NCBI GenBank assembly: GCA_944359365.1
Contig: CALVST010000005.1
Coordinates: 1-64,000, forward strand
Origin: an uncultured Clostridia bacterium
Lineage (GTDB): Bacteria; Bacillota; Clostridia; Christensenellales; Borkfalkiaceae
Length of the DNA stretch: 64,000 nt
Direction of reading: 5' to 3'
Below, in pieces: positions 17,150 to 25,053 of this stretch. The position numbers were made by a program, and so were the translations under genes. Each line of letters opens with the position of its first letter. Within the stretch, counting starts at the first letter, position 1. A model generated the notes under the pieces. The model was not told where the DNA came from and ran no database searches. It saw nothing but the letters and a program-made list of their open reading frames with translations.

Positions 17150-18064
17150 TTATCTTCCGATGGTCCTTCCTATCAATTCCTGCGCCGCGTCGTAGCCCAT
17201 GCTTTTCAGCCTGAAATTGCGCGCGGCGACCTCGATGATGATGGACAGGTTCCGCCCGGGCTTTACGGGTATGGTGTGTTTCGGCACCTTTACGCCGAGG
17301 ATCGTCTCGTACTGCGAGCCGTCGCCGAGGCGGTCGTATACCTTCTCCTCGTCCCAATTTTCAAGCTCCACCACAAGCTCTATCTCTTTGCGGTCGAGCA
17401 CGGAACCCGAGCCGTACATGTTTTTGATGTTGATGATGCCGATACCGCGCAGTTCCATGAAATAGCGGATCATTTCGGGAGAAGAACCGATCAGATCGCC
17501 CGCCACGCGCTTTACGATGACGCTGTCGTCGGCGACGAGCCTGTGCCCGCGCTTGATCAGTTCCATCGCCGTTTCGCTCTTGCCGATGCCGCTGTGCCCC
17601 GTAAGCAGTATCCCCACGCCCGAAATATCCATCAGAACGCCGTGCATGCTCGTCTGCGGGGCGAGTTTTTCGTTCAGGTAGAAGAACAGGTCGTTCATGA
17701 CCGCCGTGGTAACTTTATCCGTCCGCACGATCGGGCAGCCCGTCTTCCGAGCCTCTTCTATCAGCTCGTGCAATACGGGCAGATCGCGCGAAAGGATGAT
17801 GCACGGAATATCTTTGTACGAAAGCAGCTTGGCAAGCCGTTCCTGCCGCACTTCCACCGGGAGCGAGCGCAAAAATTCGTACTCGGTATTGCCGAGCACG
17901 AGAATGCGCGTGGAATCGAAATATTTGAAAAAGCCTGCAAGCTGCAGCCCCGGCCGCGTGACGCTGTAAGAGGAAAGCGTGACTCTTCCCCTGCCCGCAA
18001 ATACGATCTCAAGCCCGAGGTCGCTGCAAAAATTATCCAGCAGTATAACTTCCTGATCGCTCAT
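17150..18064 (-). CDS. hprK: HPr kinase/phosphorylase
   Basis: A 304-residue bifunctional enzyme that phosphorylates the regulatory serine of HPr/Crh using ATP or pyrophosphate and can reverse the reaction. The Walker A loop GHSGIGKS spans residues 156-163, His141 lies in SMHGVLMD, and the HPrK signature follows (LVADDSVIVKRV, then the ELRGIGIINI segment). Its start overlaps the stop of the HAD gene by an ATGA. Together with the Crh-like protein and pfkA it forms the carbon-control part of this cluster. Confidence 0.95.
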   Translation of the reverse strand: MSDQEVILLDNFCSDLGLEIVFAGRGRVTLSSYSVTRPGLQLAGFFKYFDSTRILVLGNTEYEFLRSLPVEVRQERLAKLLSYKDIPCIILSRDLPVLHELIEEARKTGCPIVRTDKVTTAVMNDLFFYLNEKLAPQTSMHGVLMDISGVGILLTGHSGIGKSETAMELIKRGHRLVADDSVIVKRVAGDLIGSSPEMIRYFMELRGIGIINIKNMYGSGSVLDRKEIELVVELENWDEEKVYDRLGDGSQYETILGVKVPKHTIPVKPGRNLSIIIEVAARNFRLKSMGYDAAQELIGRTIGR

Positions 18065-18885
18065 ATGTTTTCCCCCAAACCGAATTTTCTGATGACGTAT
18101 GCAACGCCGTCTTCGTCGCAGGTTTTTGTGACGAATCCCGCGGCTTCTTTCAGCTTTTCCACCCCGTTGGCGACGGCAACGCCCAACCCCGCCGCGCGTA
18201 TCATGGGTATATCGTTATAGTTGTCGCCTACGGCGATCGTCTTTTCCCTCGGGATTTTATAGTATTCCGAAAGGAAGGAAAGCGCCTCGCCCTTGTTGCA
18301 GCCGAAGCTCGTCGCCTCGACCAAAAATTCCGAGCTGGACGTGACTTCATAGCGCTTACCGAAAAGAGCTTTTACCTTTTCGCAGACCGCCGCGTTTTCT
18401 TCCGCCGCGTTCATGGCGAGCACCTTCTGCGGGCAGATCTTTTTATCCCGCACGAAGGACGCGATGTCCTCGCCCGTAAGTATGCCGCGAACGCCGCACA
18501 CATCTTCGTAATAGCGTTTGAAATCGTCGTCGCGGTTCATGTACACATCGTCGCCGTCGTACACATGGATATGCCGCCCGAGCGACTGCAAATAAGCACA
18601 CACCTGCGCGGCGCCTTCCGTATCCATGCGCACGTCGCGCAAAAGCCTGCCGCTCGCAATATCTGCGATGACCGCGCCCTGATAGGCGACGATCAGCCCT
18701 TCCAGCCCCAAATTTTTCGCATAAGGCATGATGGAAGAGAGCATCCGCCCCGTACAGAAGGCGAAAACGCCGCCCGCCGTAACGAAATCTTTGATCGCGC
18801 GCACGTTGCCTTCGGAAATGCCGCCCTTCGACATCCTGAGCGTACCGTCGAAGTCGGAAAGAATGAGTCCGTATGAAAGAGCCAT
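18061..18885 (-). CDS. Cof-type HAD phosphatase
   Basis: A 274-residue HAD-superfamily hydrolase of the Cof/YidA group: motif I is LSDFDGTLRMSKG, motif III includes the lysine of NKGEALSFL, and motif IV is AVGDNYNDIPMI. These cytoplasmic enzymes dephosphorylate sugar phosphates and cofactors such as FMN or PLP; the substrate is unknown. It lies between uvrC (gap 2 bases) and hprK (ATGA overlap), so all three are co-translated. Confidence 0.88.
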   Translation of the reverse strand: MALSYGLILSDFDGTLRMSKGGISEGNVRAIKDFVTAGGVFAFCTGRMLSSIMPYAKNLGLEGLIVAYQGAVIADIASGRLLRDVRMDTEGAAQVCAYLQSLGRHIHVYDGDDVYMNRDDDFKRYYEDVCGVRGILTGEDIASFVRDKKICPQKVLAMNAAEENAAVCEKVKALFGKRYEVTSSSEFLVEATSFGCNKGEALSFLSEYYKIPREKTIAVGDNYNDIPMIRAAGLGVAVANGVEKLKEAAGFVTKTCDEDGVAYVIRKFGLGENI

Positions 18886-18887
18886 AG

Positions 18888-20693
18888 TTACAGTTTTTCC
18901 TCAAAATAATCTTTTATCTGCCGTGCAAGGCCTGCACTGATGCCGCTGACGGACGCAAGCTCTTCTGCGCTCGCGCGCATGATCCTGTCGAGCGTGCCGA
19001 ATCTGTCCATCAGCGCCCGCCTTTTTGCCTTGCCAATCCCGTCTATTTCCGTCAGGACGGAAGAGAGAGCGTTTTTGCTGTGAATATTGCGGAAGTATGT
19101 GATGGCGAAACGGTGCGCCTCGTCGCGGATCCTTTGCAGCATTTGCAGGCAGTAGTCGCGCCTGCCGAGAAGCACGCTCTCATCGGAATGCAGCGTGAAT
19201 ATTTCCTCTTCCCTCTTTGCCAAAGAGATCAGGTCGATGTCCGTAACGCCCTTCTCGTCGAATATCTCTTTGACTGCCGAAAGCTGCCCTTTGCCGCCGT
19301 CGATGATGATGAGGTCGGGCTTTTCGAACCGCTCTTCCTCGTCCGTGCCCAGCTTTGCGAGCCGCCTTGCGAGCACTTCCTGCAAACTTGCGAAGTCGTT
19401 CGCGCCCTCCACCGTCTTGATGCGGAACCTGCGATAGCTCTGGCGGTCCGCCTCGCCGTCGATGAACACGACCATCGAGCCGACCTTATCCACGCCGCTG
19501 ATGTTGGAAATATCGTAACACTCCATCCTGCGCGGATAGCGAGAAAGCCCCAAAACTTCCTGCAAGCGCTTGCAGGCGTTCACCGTCATATCCTCTTTGT
19601 GGCGTATTTTATCCACCGCCTTTTCCAGGTACTCGCGCGCGTTGCTTTCCGCCATCTCCACGAGTTGGCGGCGCACCCCCTGCTTGGGCAGCGTTACCGC
19701 CACGTTTTTGGAATATTTCCCGCGGAAATATTCCTCTAACAGCTTATCTTCGGCAAAATCCTGCGCGACGATCTCGTCGGGCACCTGATGGTTGGCATAA
19801 TACTGTGTAAGGAAGGTAGAAACCGCCTCGCCGTCCGTCGACGCATTTTCCGCGGGGAAGGTGCTCGCCCCCTGCATGATGCCACGGCGGATGATGAGTA
19901 TGTTGACCGCCGCATACATATTGTTGCTCACATACGCCACGACGTCCGCATTCATGTCGCGGTTGAGCGAAGTGATCCGTTTCAGCTTTATTTTGTCGAG
20001 CATGTCGAGCTTGTTTTTGCAATCGAGGGCAAGTTCGAACTGCTCCGCTTCCGCAAATGCCGACATCTTCTCTTTGAGGAGTTTTTCCACTTCCCCTTCG
20101 TCGCCGTCGAGAAAGCGCATCGCCTTTTTTACGCGCAGGGCATACTCCTCTTGCGTGCACATATGCGCGCAGGGGGCGGGGCACCTGCCTATATGATATT
20201 CTAGGCAGGGCTTTTTCGGCTTTTCCGTAACGGCAACGGCGCAGGTGCGCACGCCGAACGCCATGTTCACGAGTTCCAGAACGTCCTTCACGCGCACGCC
20301 GCCCATATACGGACCGAAATACTTGCTCCCCTTTTTCAGCTTGCGCGACACCGAAAACGCGGGATATTTTTCCGAAATATTCACGCGGATATACGGATAT
20401 GTCTTGTCGTCCTTCAAAAGGATATTATATTTCGGCTTGTATTTTTTTATGAGGTTGTTTTCCAGCGCGAGCGCGTCTATCTCGGATTTTGTGATGATAT
20501 AGTAAAAGTCTGCGATGTTCGCCACCATCGCCATGACCTTTTCCGTCTTTACGGACGCATGAAAATACTGCCGCACGCGGTTTTTCAGATTGCGCGCCTT
20601 GCCGACGTAAATGACGCTTTTCTGCGCGTCGAGCATGATATATACGCCCGGATCGTCGGGCAAAAGTTTTAACTTTTCGCGTATCTCGTTCAT
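18888..20693 (-). CDS. uvrC: excinuclease ABC subunit C
   Basis: A 601-residue nucleotide-excision repair nuclease. The GIY-YIG domain is at the N-terminus (PGVYIMLDAQKSVIYVGKA), then a Cys cluster region (CLEYHIGRCPAPC), a UVR domain (about 200-235), the RNase H-like nuclease (CYDISNISG, IIDGGKGQL) and a C-terminal helix-hairpin-helix pair (IDGIGKAKRRAL; SVSGISAGLARQI). It cuts both sides of lesions marked by UvrAB, whose genes are not in the window. It heads the uvrC-HAD-hprK transcript. Confidence 0.95.
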   Translation of the reverse strand: MNEIREKLKLLPDDPGVYIMLDAQKSVIYVGKARNLKNRVRQYFHASVKTEKVMAMVANIADFYYIITKSEIDALALENNLIKKYKPKYNILLKDDKTYPYIRVNISEKYPAFSVSRKLKKGSKYFGPYMGGVRVKDVLELVNMAFGVRTCAVAVTEKPKKPCLEYHIGRCPAPCAHMCTQEEYALRVKKAMRFLDGDEGEVEKLLKEKMSAFAEAEQFELALDCKNKLDMLDKIKLKRITSLNRDMNADVVAYVSNNMYAAVNILIIRRGIMQGASTFPAENASTDGEAVSTFLTQYYANHQVPDEIVAQDFAEDKLLEEYFRGKYSKNVAVTLPKQGVRRQLVEMAESNAREYLEKAVDKIRHKEDMTVNACKRLQEVLGLSRYPRRMECYDISNISGVDKVGSMVVFIDGEADRQSYRRFRIKTVEGANDFASLQEVLARRLAKLGTDEEERFEKPDLIIIDGGKGQLSAVKEIFDEKGVTDIDLISLAKREEEIFTLHSDESVLLGRRDYCLQMLQRIRDEAHRFAITYFRNIHSKNALSSVLTEIDGIGKAKRRALMDRFGTLDRIMRASAEELASVSGISAGLARQIKDYFEEKL

Positions 20694-20728
20694 ACAATGA
20701 TAATGGCAGAAATATTCCGCCCTTATTT

Positions 20729-20757
20729 ATTATACAATAACCGCGCGGAATTTGCAA
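20729..20757 (-). promoter_or_regulatory. sigma-A promoter of uvrC-HAD-hprK
   Basis: TTGCAA (20752-20757) and TATAAT (complement of 20729-20734) are spaced by 17 bases, 35 bases ahead of the uvrC start. Confidence 0.7.
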
Positions 20758-20786
20758 TAAAAAAGAGCAACCTTGTTCGGCAGCCC
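20757..20786 (-). terminator. terminator of the arsR-type gene
   Basis: An imperfect stem (20765-20772 with 20779-20786, containing G-U pairs and one mismatch) is followed on the minus strand by CTTTTTT. It abuts the uvrC promoter. Confidence 0.5.
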
Positions 20787-20795
20787 TTTTTCCGT

Positions 20796-21134
20796 TCAAT
20801 ATCCTAAAAACTCGACGCCTTTCAGCAGTACGTCGTTCACGGTGTCGTTTTTCAGACTGTAAAAGATGACTTTTCCGAGGCGCGCCGCCTTTACGATCCC
20901 TACATTTTTCAGGAACCTGAGTTGGTGCGAAACCGTCGTCTGATTGATGTTCAAAACGCGCGATATGTCCGTCACGCACATCTCCGTGATGGCGAGCGCC
21001 GATAAGATGCGCACGCGCGTCGCGTCGGCGAAAATAGAAAAAAAGCCGACGATGCCGTCCAATATCTCTCCTTCGGGCACATACTCCTCCACGAGCGACT
21101 GCGTGCGCCTGTCCAACAGAAGCGTATCTTCCAT
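20796..21134 (-). CDS. ArsR/SmtB-family repressor
   Basis: A 112-residue winged-helix regulator: FADATRVRILSALAITEMCVTDISR then the recognition helix NQTTVSHQLRFLKNVGIV and the beta-wing KVIFYSL. Such proteins release DNA on binding metal ions or sense other signals. The ELCVC-type metal site of ArsR is reduced to one cysteine (EMCVTD), so the ligand may differ. The start at 21134 follows a GGAGA site; a longer frame upstream has none. It is divergent from a tiny Cys-rich protein gene and close to copA, suggesting a role in metal response. Confidence 0.82.
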   Translation of the reverse strand: MEDTLLLDRRTQSLVEEYVPEGEILDGIVGFFSIFADATRVRILSALAITEMCVTDISRVLNINQTTVSHQLRFLKNVGIVKAARLGKVIFYSLKNDTVNDVLLKGVEFLGY

Positions 21135-21183
21135 TTCAGTTTCTCCTCTCCGCGCGCGTGCGCGCATGTTTTTATATACTTTC

Positions 21184-21212
21184 ATTTTAAACGATATGTG
21201 CCGATATGTCAA
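21184..21212 (-). promoter_or_regulatory. promoter of the arsR-type gene with tandem repeat operator candidate
   Basis: TTGACA (complement of 21207-21212) and TAAAAT (complement of 21184-21189) are 17 bases apart. A direct repeat CGATATGT (21192-21199 and 21202-21209) fills the spacer and overlaps the -35 box, a good place for autoregulation. Confidence 0.6.
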
Positions 21213-21281
21213 TATCTGCACACGTCGGCGTTTGCCGCACGGAGGGAAGTTATATCGAAAAACGTCGAAAAGGAGGGCGTT

Positions 21282-21479
21282 ATGAATCAATCGTTATTTT
21301 TACTGATCCTTTTATACCTCGCCAAAAAGTGCGGGTGCATCGGGAACGGGCAATTCTTGTGTCTGCTCGGCCTGCTCGCGTTAGACAGCGGATGTTTAAA
21401 CAACCTGCTTTCTGCGCTTTCGAACGGCGACGGCGGCTGTTCGAACTCATGCTGTAACTACAATTCGTGCAACAACTGA
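21282..21479 (+). CDS. tiny hydrophobic Cys-rich protein
   Basis: A 65-residue protein with a hydrophobic first half (SLFLLILLYLAKK and LLGLLALDSG) and a Cys/Asn/Ser-rich tail with four cysteines in the last 13 residues (CSNSCCNYNSCNN), plus four more upstream (two in KKCGCIG). A perfect AGGAGG site precedes the ATG. It is divergent from an ArsR regulator and convergent with copA, so metal binding is the most natural guess, but a short secreted or sporulation-associated peptide cannot be excluded. No family was recognised. Confidence 0.6.
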   Translation: MNQSLFLLILLYLAKKCGCIGNGQFLCLLGLLALDSGCLNNLLSALSNGDGGCSNSCCNYNSCNN

Positions 21480-21483
21480 AAAA

Positions 21484-21525
21484 ACGGGAAAGGGGCGCCA
21501 CCGTTTGCGGGGCGCCCTTTCCCGT
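21484..21525. terminator. bidirectional terminator between the Cys-rich gene and copA
   Basis: A long GC-rich stem (21484-21499 with 21511-21525, one bulged G) lies between the two convergent stop codons. Read on the minus strand it is followed by TTTTTTC, a strong terminator for copA. Confidence 0.75.
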
Positions 21526-21725
21526 CACTTGATCTTTTTTACCGTATACCCTGCATCTTCCACCGCCTTGACGAGCACCTCATCCGAAACGTCGCCCTCC
21601 ACCGTCGCACGTTTCTTTTTCAGGTCGACGTGCGCATGAACGCCCTCTATCGCGTTCAGCGCGTTCTCCACGCGCGAGGCGCAGTGCATACAGCTCATAC
21701 CTTCGATAAAAAGTGTCTTTTCCAT
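21525..21725 (-). CDS. copZ: internal in-frame copZ-like reading frame within copA
   Basis: Within copA, and in the same frame, an ATG at 21725 is preceded by AGGAG (complement of 21734-21738) with the ideal 8-base spacing. Translation from it would give a free 66-residue copper chaperone, exactly CopZ size, with GMSCMHC. This looks like a former copA-copZ pair whose intervening stop was lost while the ribosome site was kept, so that both a fused and a free form could be made. Internal initiation is inferred and has not been shown. Confidence 0.45.
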   Translation of the reverse strand: MEKTLFIEGMSCMHCASRVENALNAIEGVHAHVDLKKKRATVEGDVSDEVLVKAVEDAGYTVKKIK

Positions 21726-24044
21726 TTTATTTTCTCCTTCGCCGTTATCGGCAATTTGCTTTTTCTGTTTGGGCTTGAACCGCATCAGCCGCAGTGCGTT
21801 CGTCACGACAAAAATCGAGCTGAGGCTCATGGCGAACGCGCCGTACATAGGGCTGAGCACCACGCCGACGGCATACAGCGCCCCGGCGGCAATGGGGATG
21901 CACAGCAGGTTGTAAAAGAAAGCCCAAAATAAATTTTCTTTTATATTGCGCACGGTCGCCTTGCTCAGATCTACCGCGGAGTTCACCGCGCGCAGGTCGC
22001 CGCCGATTAAAACCACGTCGGCAGAGTCGATCGCAACGTCGGTACCGTTGCCCATGGCGATGCCTATATCCGCCTCTTTCAGTGCGGGCGAGTCGTTTAT
22101 GCCGTCGCCCACCATGGCGGTCACGGCGCTCTTTTTGCTATCGATAACGGCACTCAGCTTATCTTCCGGCAGTACCTCGGCGATGACTTTTTCGATGCCC
22201 GCCTGCCGCGCGATCGCCCGCGCCGCGCCTTCCGCGTCGCCCGTCAGCATGACGGGCATGATGCCGCGCGCTTTCAGTCCTTCCACCGCTTCCGCACTGC
22301 CTTCCTTGATGGTATCGGCAACGGCGAACAGCGCGGCAAGTTTTCCGCCGGACGCAAAATACAAAGCGGTCTTCCCCTCTTCGGAAAAGCGTGCCGCGGC
22401 TTCGTCGGCAACGCCCGCCGCGACGCCGCTCTCCTCGATGAGCCGCCTGTTGCCGATCAGGCACTCTCTTCCGAGAACTACCGCACGCGCGCCCTTGCCC
22501 GGCAAATAAGAAAAATCTTCCGCAGCCGAAAACTGCGCGCCCTCTTCCTTCGCCTTTTCCACGAGACACGCGGCGAGCGGATGGTTGGAACCGAGCTCGA
22601 CCGCGCCCGCCACAGCGAGCACATCCGCCCGCGCCGCGCCGTTGAACAGCGCTATATCCGTCACGCGGGGCTTTCCTTCGGTAATGGTCGCAGTCTTGTC
22701 GAGAAGGACTGTGCCGATATCCTTCGCCTTTTGCAGCGCCTCGGCATCTTTATAAAGTATGCCCATCGCCGCGCCCCTGCCCGTCGCCGCCATGACCGCG
22801 ACAGGCGTCGCAAGCCCCAAAGCGCAGGGGCAGGATATGACGAGCACGCTGATGGACATGCTCAAAATTTCGGGAACGGATACCGCGACCGCATCTGTGC
22901 CCCACAAGATCATCCAGACGGCGAAGGTGAGCGCCGCGATGGCGAGCACGACGGGCACGAATATCCCCGCGATCTTATCCACCGCCTTTTCGATTGGCGC
23001 TTTCGACGAGCCGGCTTCCCGCACCATTTTTATGATCTTGGAAAGCACCGTGTCTTCCCCGACCTTTTCCGCGCGGATCCTTATGATATTTCCCTTATTC
23101 ACGGACGCGCTCGTTACGACGTCGCCCGCGCCGACTTCCACGGGAAGGCTTTCCCCCGTGATGGCGGACTTATCGATAAACGAATCACCCGAAAGGATCA
23201 CGCCGTCTACGGGGATGCTGTCGCCCTGTTTTACGACGACGGTATCTCCTATAACGACTTCCGCAAGGCGCACCGTTTTCTGTACGCCGCCGCGCTCCAC
23301 GGTAACAGCGTCGGGCGCGAGCTTTAACAGCTTTTCCACTTCCTCGCCCGTCTTACTCTTGGAACGCGCTTCCAGCCATTTGCCGAGGGTTACGAGGGTA
23401 AGCACCATCGCCGCCGATTCGAAAAACAGATCGTTCATCGCGAGTTCGTGCGCGTCGGCAAACGGCATGACAAACATGACGACTACACTGTATAAATAAG
23501 ATACCGCCGAGCCTAAACTGACGAGCGTATCCATGTTCGGCACCCTTTTGACGAGCGCCCTGACGCCGCTCTTAAAAAAGGCGAAATTGATAAAGATGAC
23601 GGGCGTTGTAAGCAATAGCTGCAACAGCGCGAAATTTTCGGGACTTTTGTGCATATCCCAAAAGAACGGGAGCGGTGCGCCCGCCATATGGTGGAGCATC
23701 GTAAGGTACATGAGCGGCACCAAAAAGCCGAGCGATACGAAAAAGCACATTTTCAGCTTTTTCGCCTCTTCCCCGAACGAGTTCGCCTTCTTTTCCCTCG
23801 CAGGCGCGCTTGCCGCGAGGAAGTTCTCTGCCCCATCCTCGGCGCTCGCGCCGTAGCCGAGCTTTTCGACAGCCGCCGCAATGTCGTCGGCGGAAATGGC
23901 GCCCTCGTCATAGTCGACGGTCATGCACTCGCCCATCAGGCTCACGTCCGCATGCTTTACGCCTTCCATTTTATTGACAGTCTTTTGTATGCCCGCCGAG
24001 CACGCCGCGCAGGTCATGCCCGTTATCCTGAATTTTTGCTGCAT
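21525..24044 (-). CDS. copA: copper-exporting P1B-type ATPase with a CopZ-like C-terminal domain
   Basis: An 839-residue Cu(+) pump. It has an N-terminal heavy-metal domain (GMTCAACS, Cys12 and Cys15), membrane helices, the actuator loop ITGESLP, the membrane metal site SCPCALGLATPV, SNHPLA, and the hinge GDGINDSPAL. The phosphorylation motif reads DKTATIT where the family normally has DKTGT. The C-terminus adds a second metal domain (GMSCMHCAS, Cys785 and Cys788), joined by a charged linker after the last helix. The start at 24044 follows an AGGAAG site; an upstream extension lacks one. It has its own promoter at 24087-24116. Confidence 0.92.
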   Translation of the reverse strand: MQQKFRITGMTCAACSAGIQKTVNKMEGVKHADVSLMGECMTVDYDEGAISADDIAAAVEKLGYGASAEDGAENFLAASAPAREKKANSFGEEAKKLKMCFFVSLGFLVPLMYLTMLHHMAGAPLPFFWDMHKSPENFALLQLLLTTPVIFINFAFFKSGVRALVKRVPNMDTLVSLGSAVSYLYSVVVMFVMPFADAHELAMNDLFFESAAMVLTLVTLGKWLEARSKSKTGEEVEKLLKLAPDAVTVERGGVQKTVRLAEVVIGDTVVVKQGDSIPVDGVILSGDSFIDKSAITGESLPVEVGAGDVVTSASVNKGNIIRIRAEKVGEDTVLSKIIKMVREAGSSKAPIEKAVDKIAGIFVPVVLAIAALTFAVWMILWGTDAVAVSVPEILSMSISVLVISCPCALGLATPVAVMAATGRGAAMGILYKDAEALQKAKDIGTVLLDKTATITEGKPRVTDIALFNGAARADVLAVAGAVELGSNHPLAACLVEKAKEEGAQFSAAEDFSYLPGKGARAVVLGRECLIGNRRLIEESGVAAGVADEAAARFSEEGKTALYFASGGKLAALFAVADTIKEGSAEAVEGLKARGIMPVMLTGDAEGAARAIARQAGIEKVIAEVLPEDKLSAVIDSKKSAVTAMVGDGINDSPALKEADIGIAMGNGTDVAIDSADVVLIGGDLRAVNSAVDLSKATVRNIKENLFWAFFYNLLCIPIAAGALYAVGVVLSPMYGAFAMSLSSIFVVTNALRLMRFKPKQKKQIADNGEGENKMEKTLFIEGMSCMHCASRVENALNAIEGVHAHVDLKKKRATVEGDVSDEVLVKAVEDAGYTVKKIK

Positions 24045-24086
24045 AAACTTCCTACCCCATAAAACACTACCTGTATGGTTGCAATT

Positions 24087-24116
24087 ATTATAATACGGCG
24101 GGGGCTTGCCTGTCAA
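24087..24116 (-). promoter_or_regulatory. sigma-A promoter of copA
   Basis: TTGACA (complement of 24111-24116) and TATAAT (complement of 24087-24092) are 18 bases apart. The leader contains ATACAGGTAGTG, loosely similar to copper-repressor boxes; this similarity is weak. Confidence 0.65.
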
Positions 24117-24198
24117 TGATTCTTTCCGCGAAAAGCGAGCGGATTTTGTATCGGTATTCCTCCTCTCCCGGCAAACCGGCGCATTTTTTGCAAAACGC

Positions 24199-24227
24199 TT
24201 GCCTTTCCGCGCCGCGGCGGGTATAAT
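24199..24227 (+). promoter_or_regulatory. sigma-A promoter of the nucleotidyltransferase-ATPase pair
   Basis: TTGCCT (24199-24204) and TATAAT (24222-24227) are separated by 17 bases, with an AGGAAAGAG ribosome site ahead of the ATG at 24252. Confidence 0.65.
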
Positions 24228-24251
24228 GGAAAGAAAAAACAGGAAAGAGAA

Positions 24252-25046
24252 ATGTACCGCCATCACCTCGAATCCATCGAAAAACTAAAAGAATATTTCA
24301 TGCCTATGAACGGCATGATCGCCATCGTTTTAGACGGTTCCATCGTAAAGGGCAACGAGCGCCCCGACTCCGATATCGACGCGCTCATCGTCGTCACCGA
24401 GGATAAATATCAGAAACTCGCCGCCGAAAACAGGCTCGCGGAAGTCATCGCGGGGCACTGCACCTACGAGGGCGGATACTTCGACGTAAAGTACAAGACA
24501 AAAGCCATTTTGCAGGCGTCCGCCCTCCACGCGAGCGAACCCACGCGAAACGCGTATGTAAAGGCGCGCGTGCTGTATTCGGCAGATCCCGACATCGCGC
24601 CTCTCATAGATAAGATAGCGGCGTACCCCGAACACGAACTGGATGCAAAGATCAGGTGTTTCAATGCAAACCTGCAGCTCAACCGCGGCTATTTTCTGCA
24701 CTGCGTGCCAGAAGAAAATGCCTATATGCGCGCACACCTCGCGCAGGAGATCGTATACAGCGTGTACCGCCTGATCCTTGCCGAAAACAGGGAACTCTTC
24801 CCCTGCAACAGGCGGCTGGAAGAAACGGTTGCAAAGTGCAGAAAGCGCCCCGGGAACATCCTCTCGCTCGGCGCGGCGTTCCTGAAAGACATCAACGAGG
24901 AAAACTGCGAAAAATTCGTAAAGGCGTTTTGGGAACAGAGCAATCTGCCCCTGACCGACGACGTGAGCGAAAACTGCTCGCAGTATGTAAAATTTTACGA
25001 AGATTGGTGGACAGAAGAGCGCCCGCCCTTTCCCAACGAATGGTAA
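24252..25046 (+). CDS. nucleotidyltransferase-domain protein
   Basis: A 264-residue protein with the polymerase-beta-like nucleotidyltransferase signature: LDGSIVKGNERPDSDIDALI supplies the GS loop and the two catalytic aspartates. The family includes aminoglycoside adenylyltransferases and MNT-type proteins that adenylylate other molecules. The C-terminal two-thirds is alpha-helical and Cys/Arg-rich with no recognised motif. It is followed after 7 bases by a small ATPase gene, so the two probably work together or are at least co-expressed. Its exact substrate is unknown. Confidence 0.75.
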   Translation: MYRHHLESIEKLKEYFMPMNGMIAIVLDGSIVKGNERPDSDIDALIVVTEDKYQKLAAENRLAEVIAGHCTYEGGYFDVKYKTKAILQASALHASEPTRNAYVKARVLYSADPDIAPLIDKIAAYPEHELDAKIRCFNANLQLNRGYFLHCVPEENAYMRAHLAQEIVYSVYRLILAENRELFPCNRRLEETVAKCRKRPGNILSLGAAFLKDINEENCEKFVKAFWEQSNLPLTDDVSENCSQYVKFYEDWWTEERPPFPNEW

Positions 25047-25053
25047 AAGGTTT

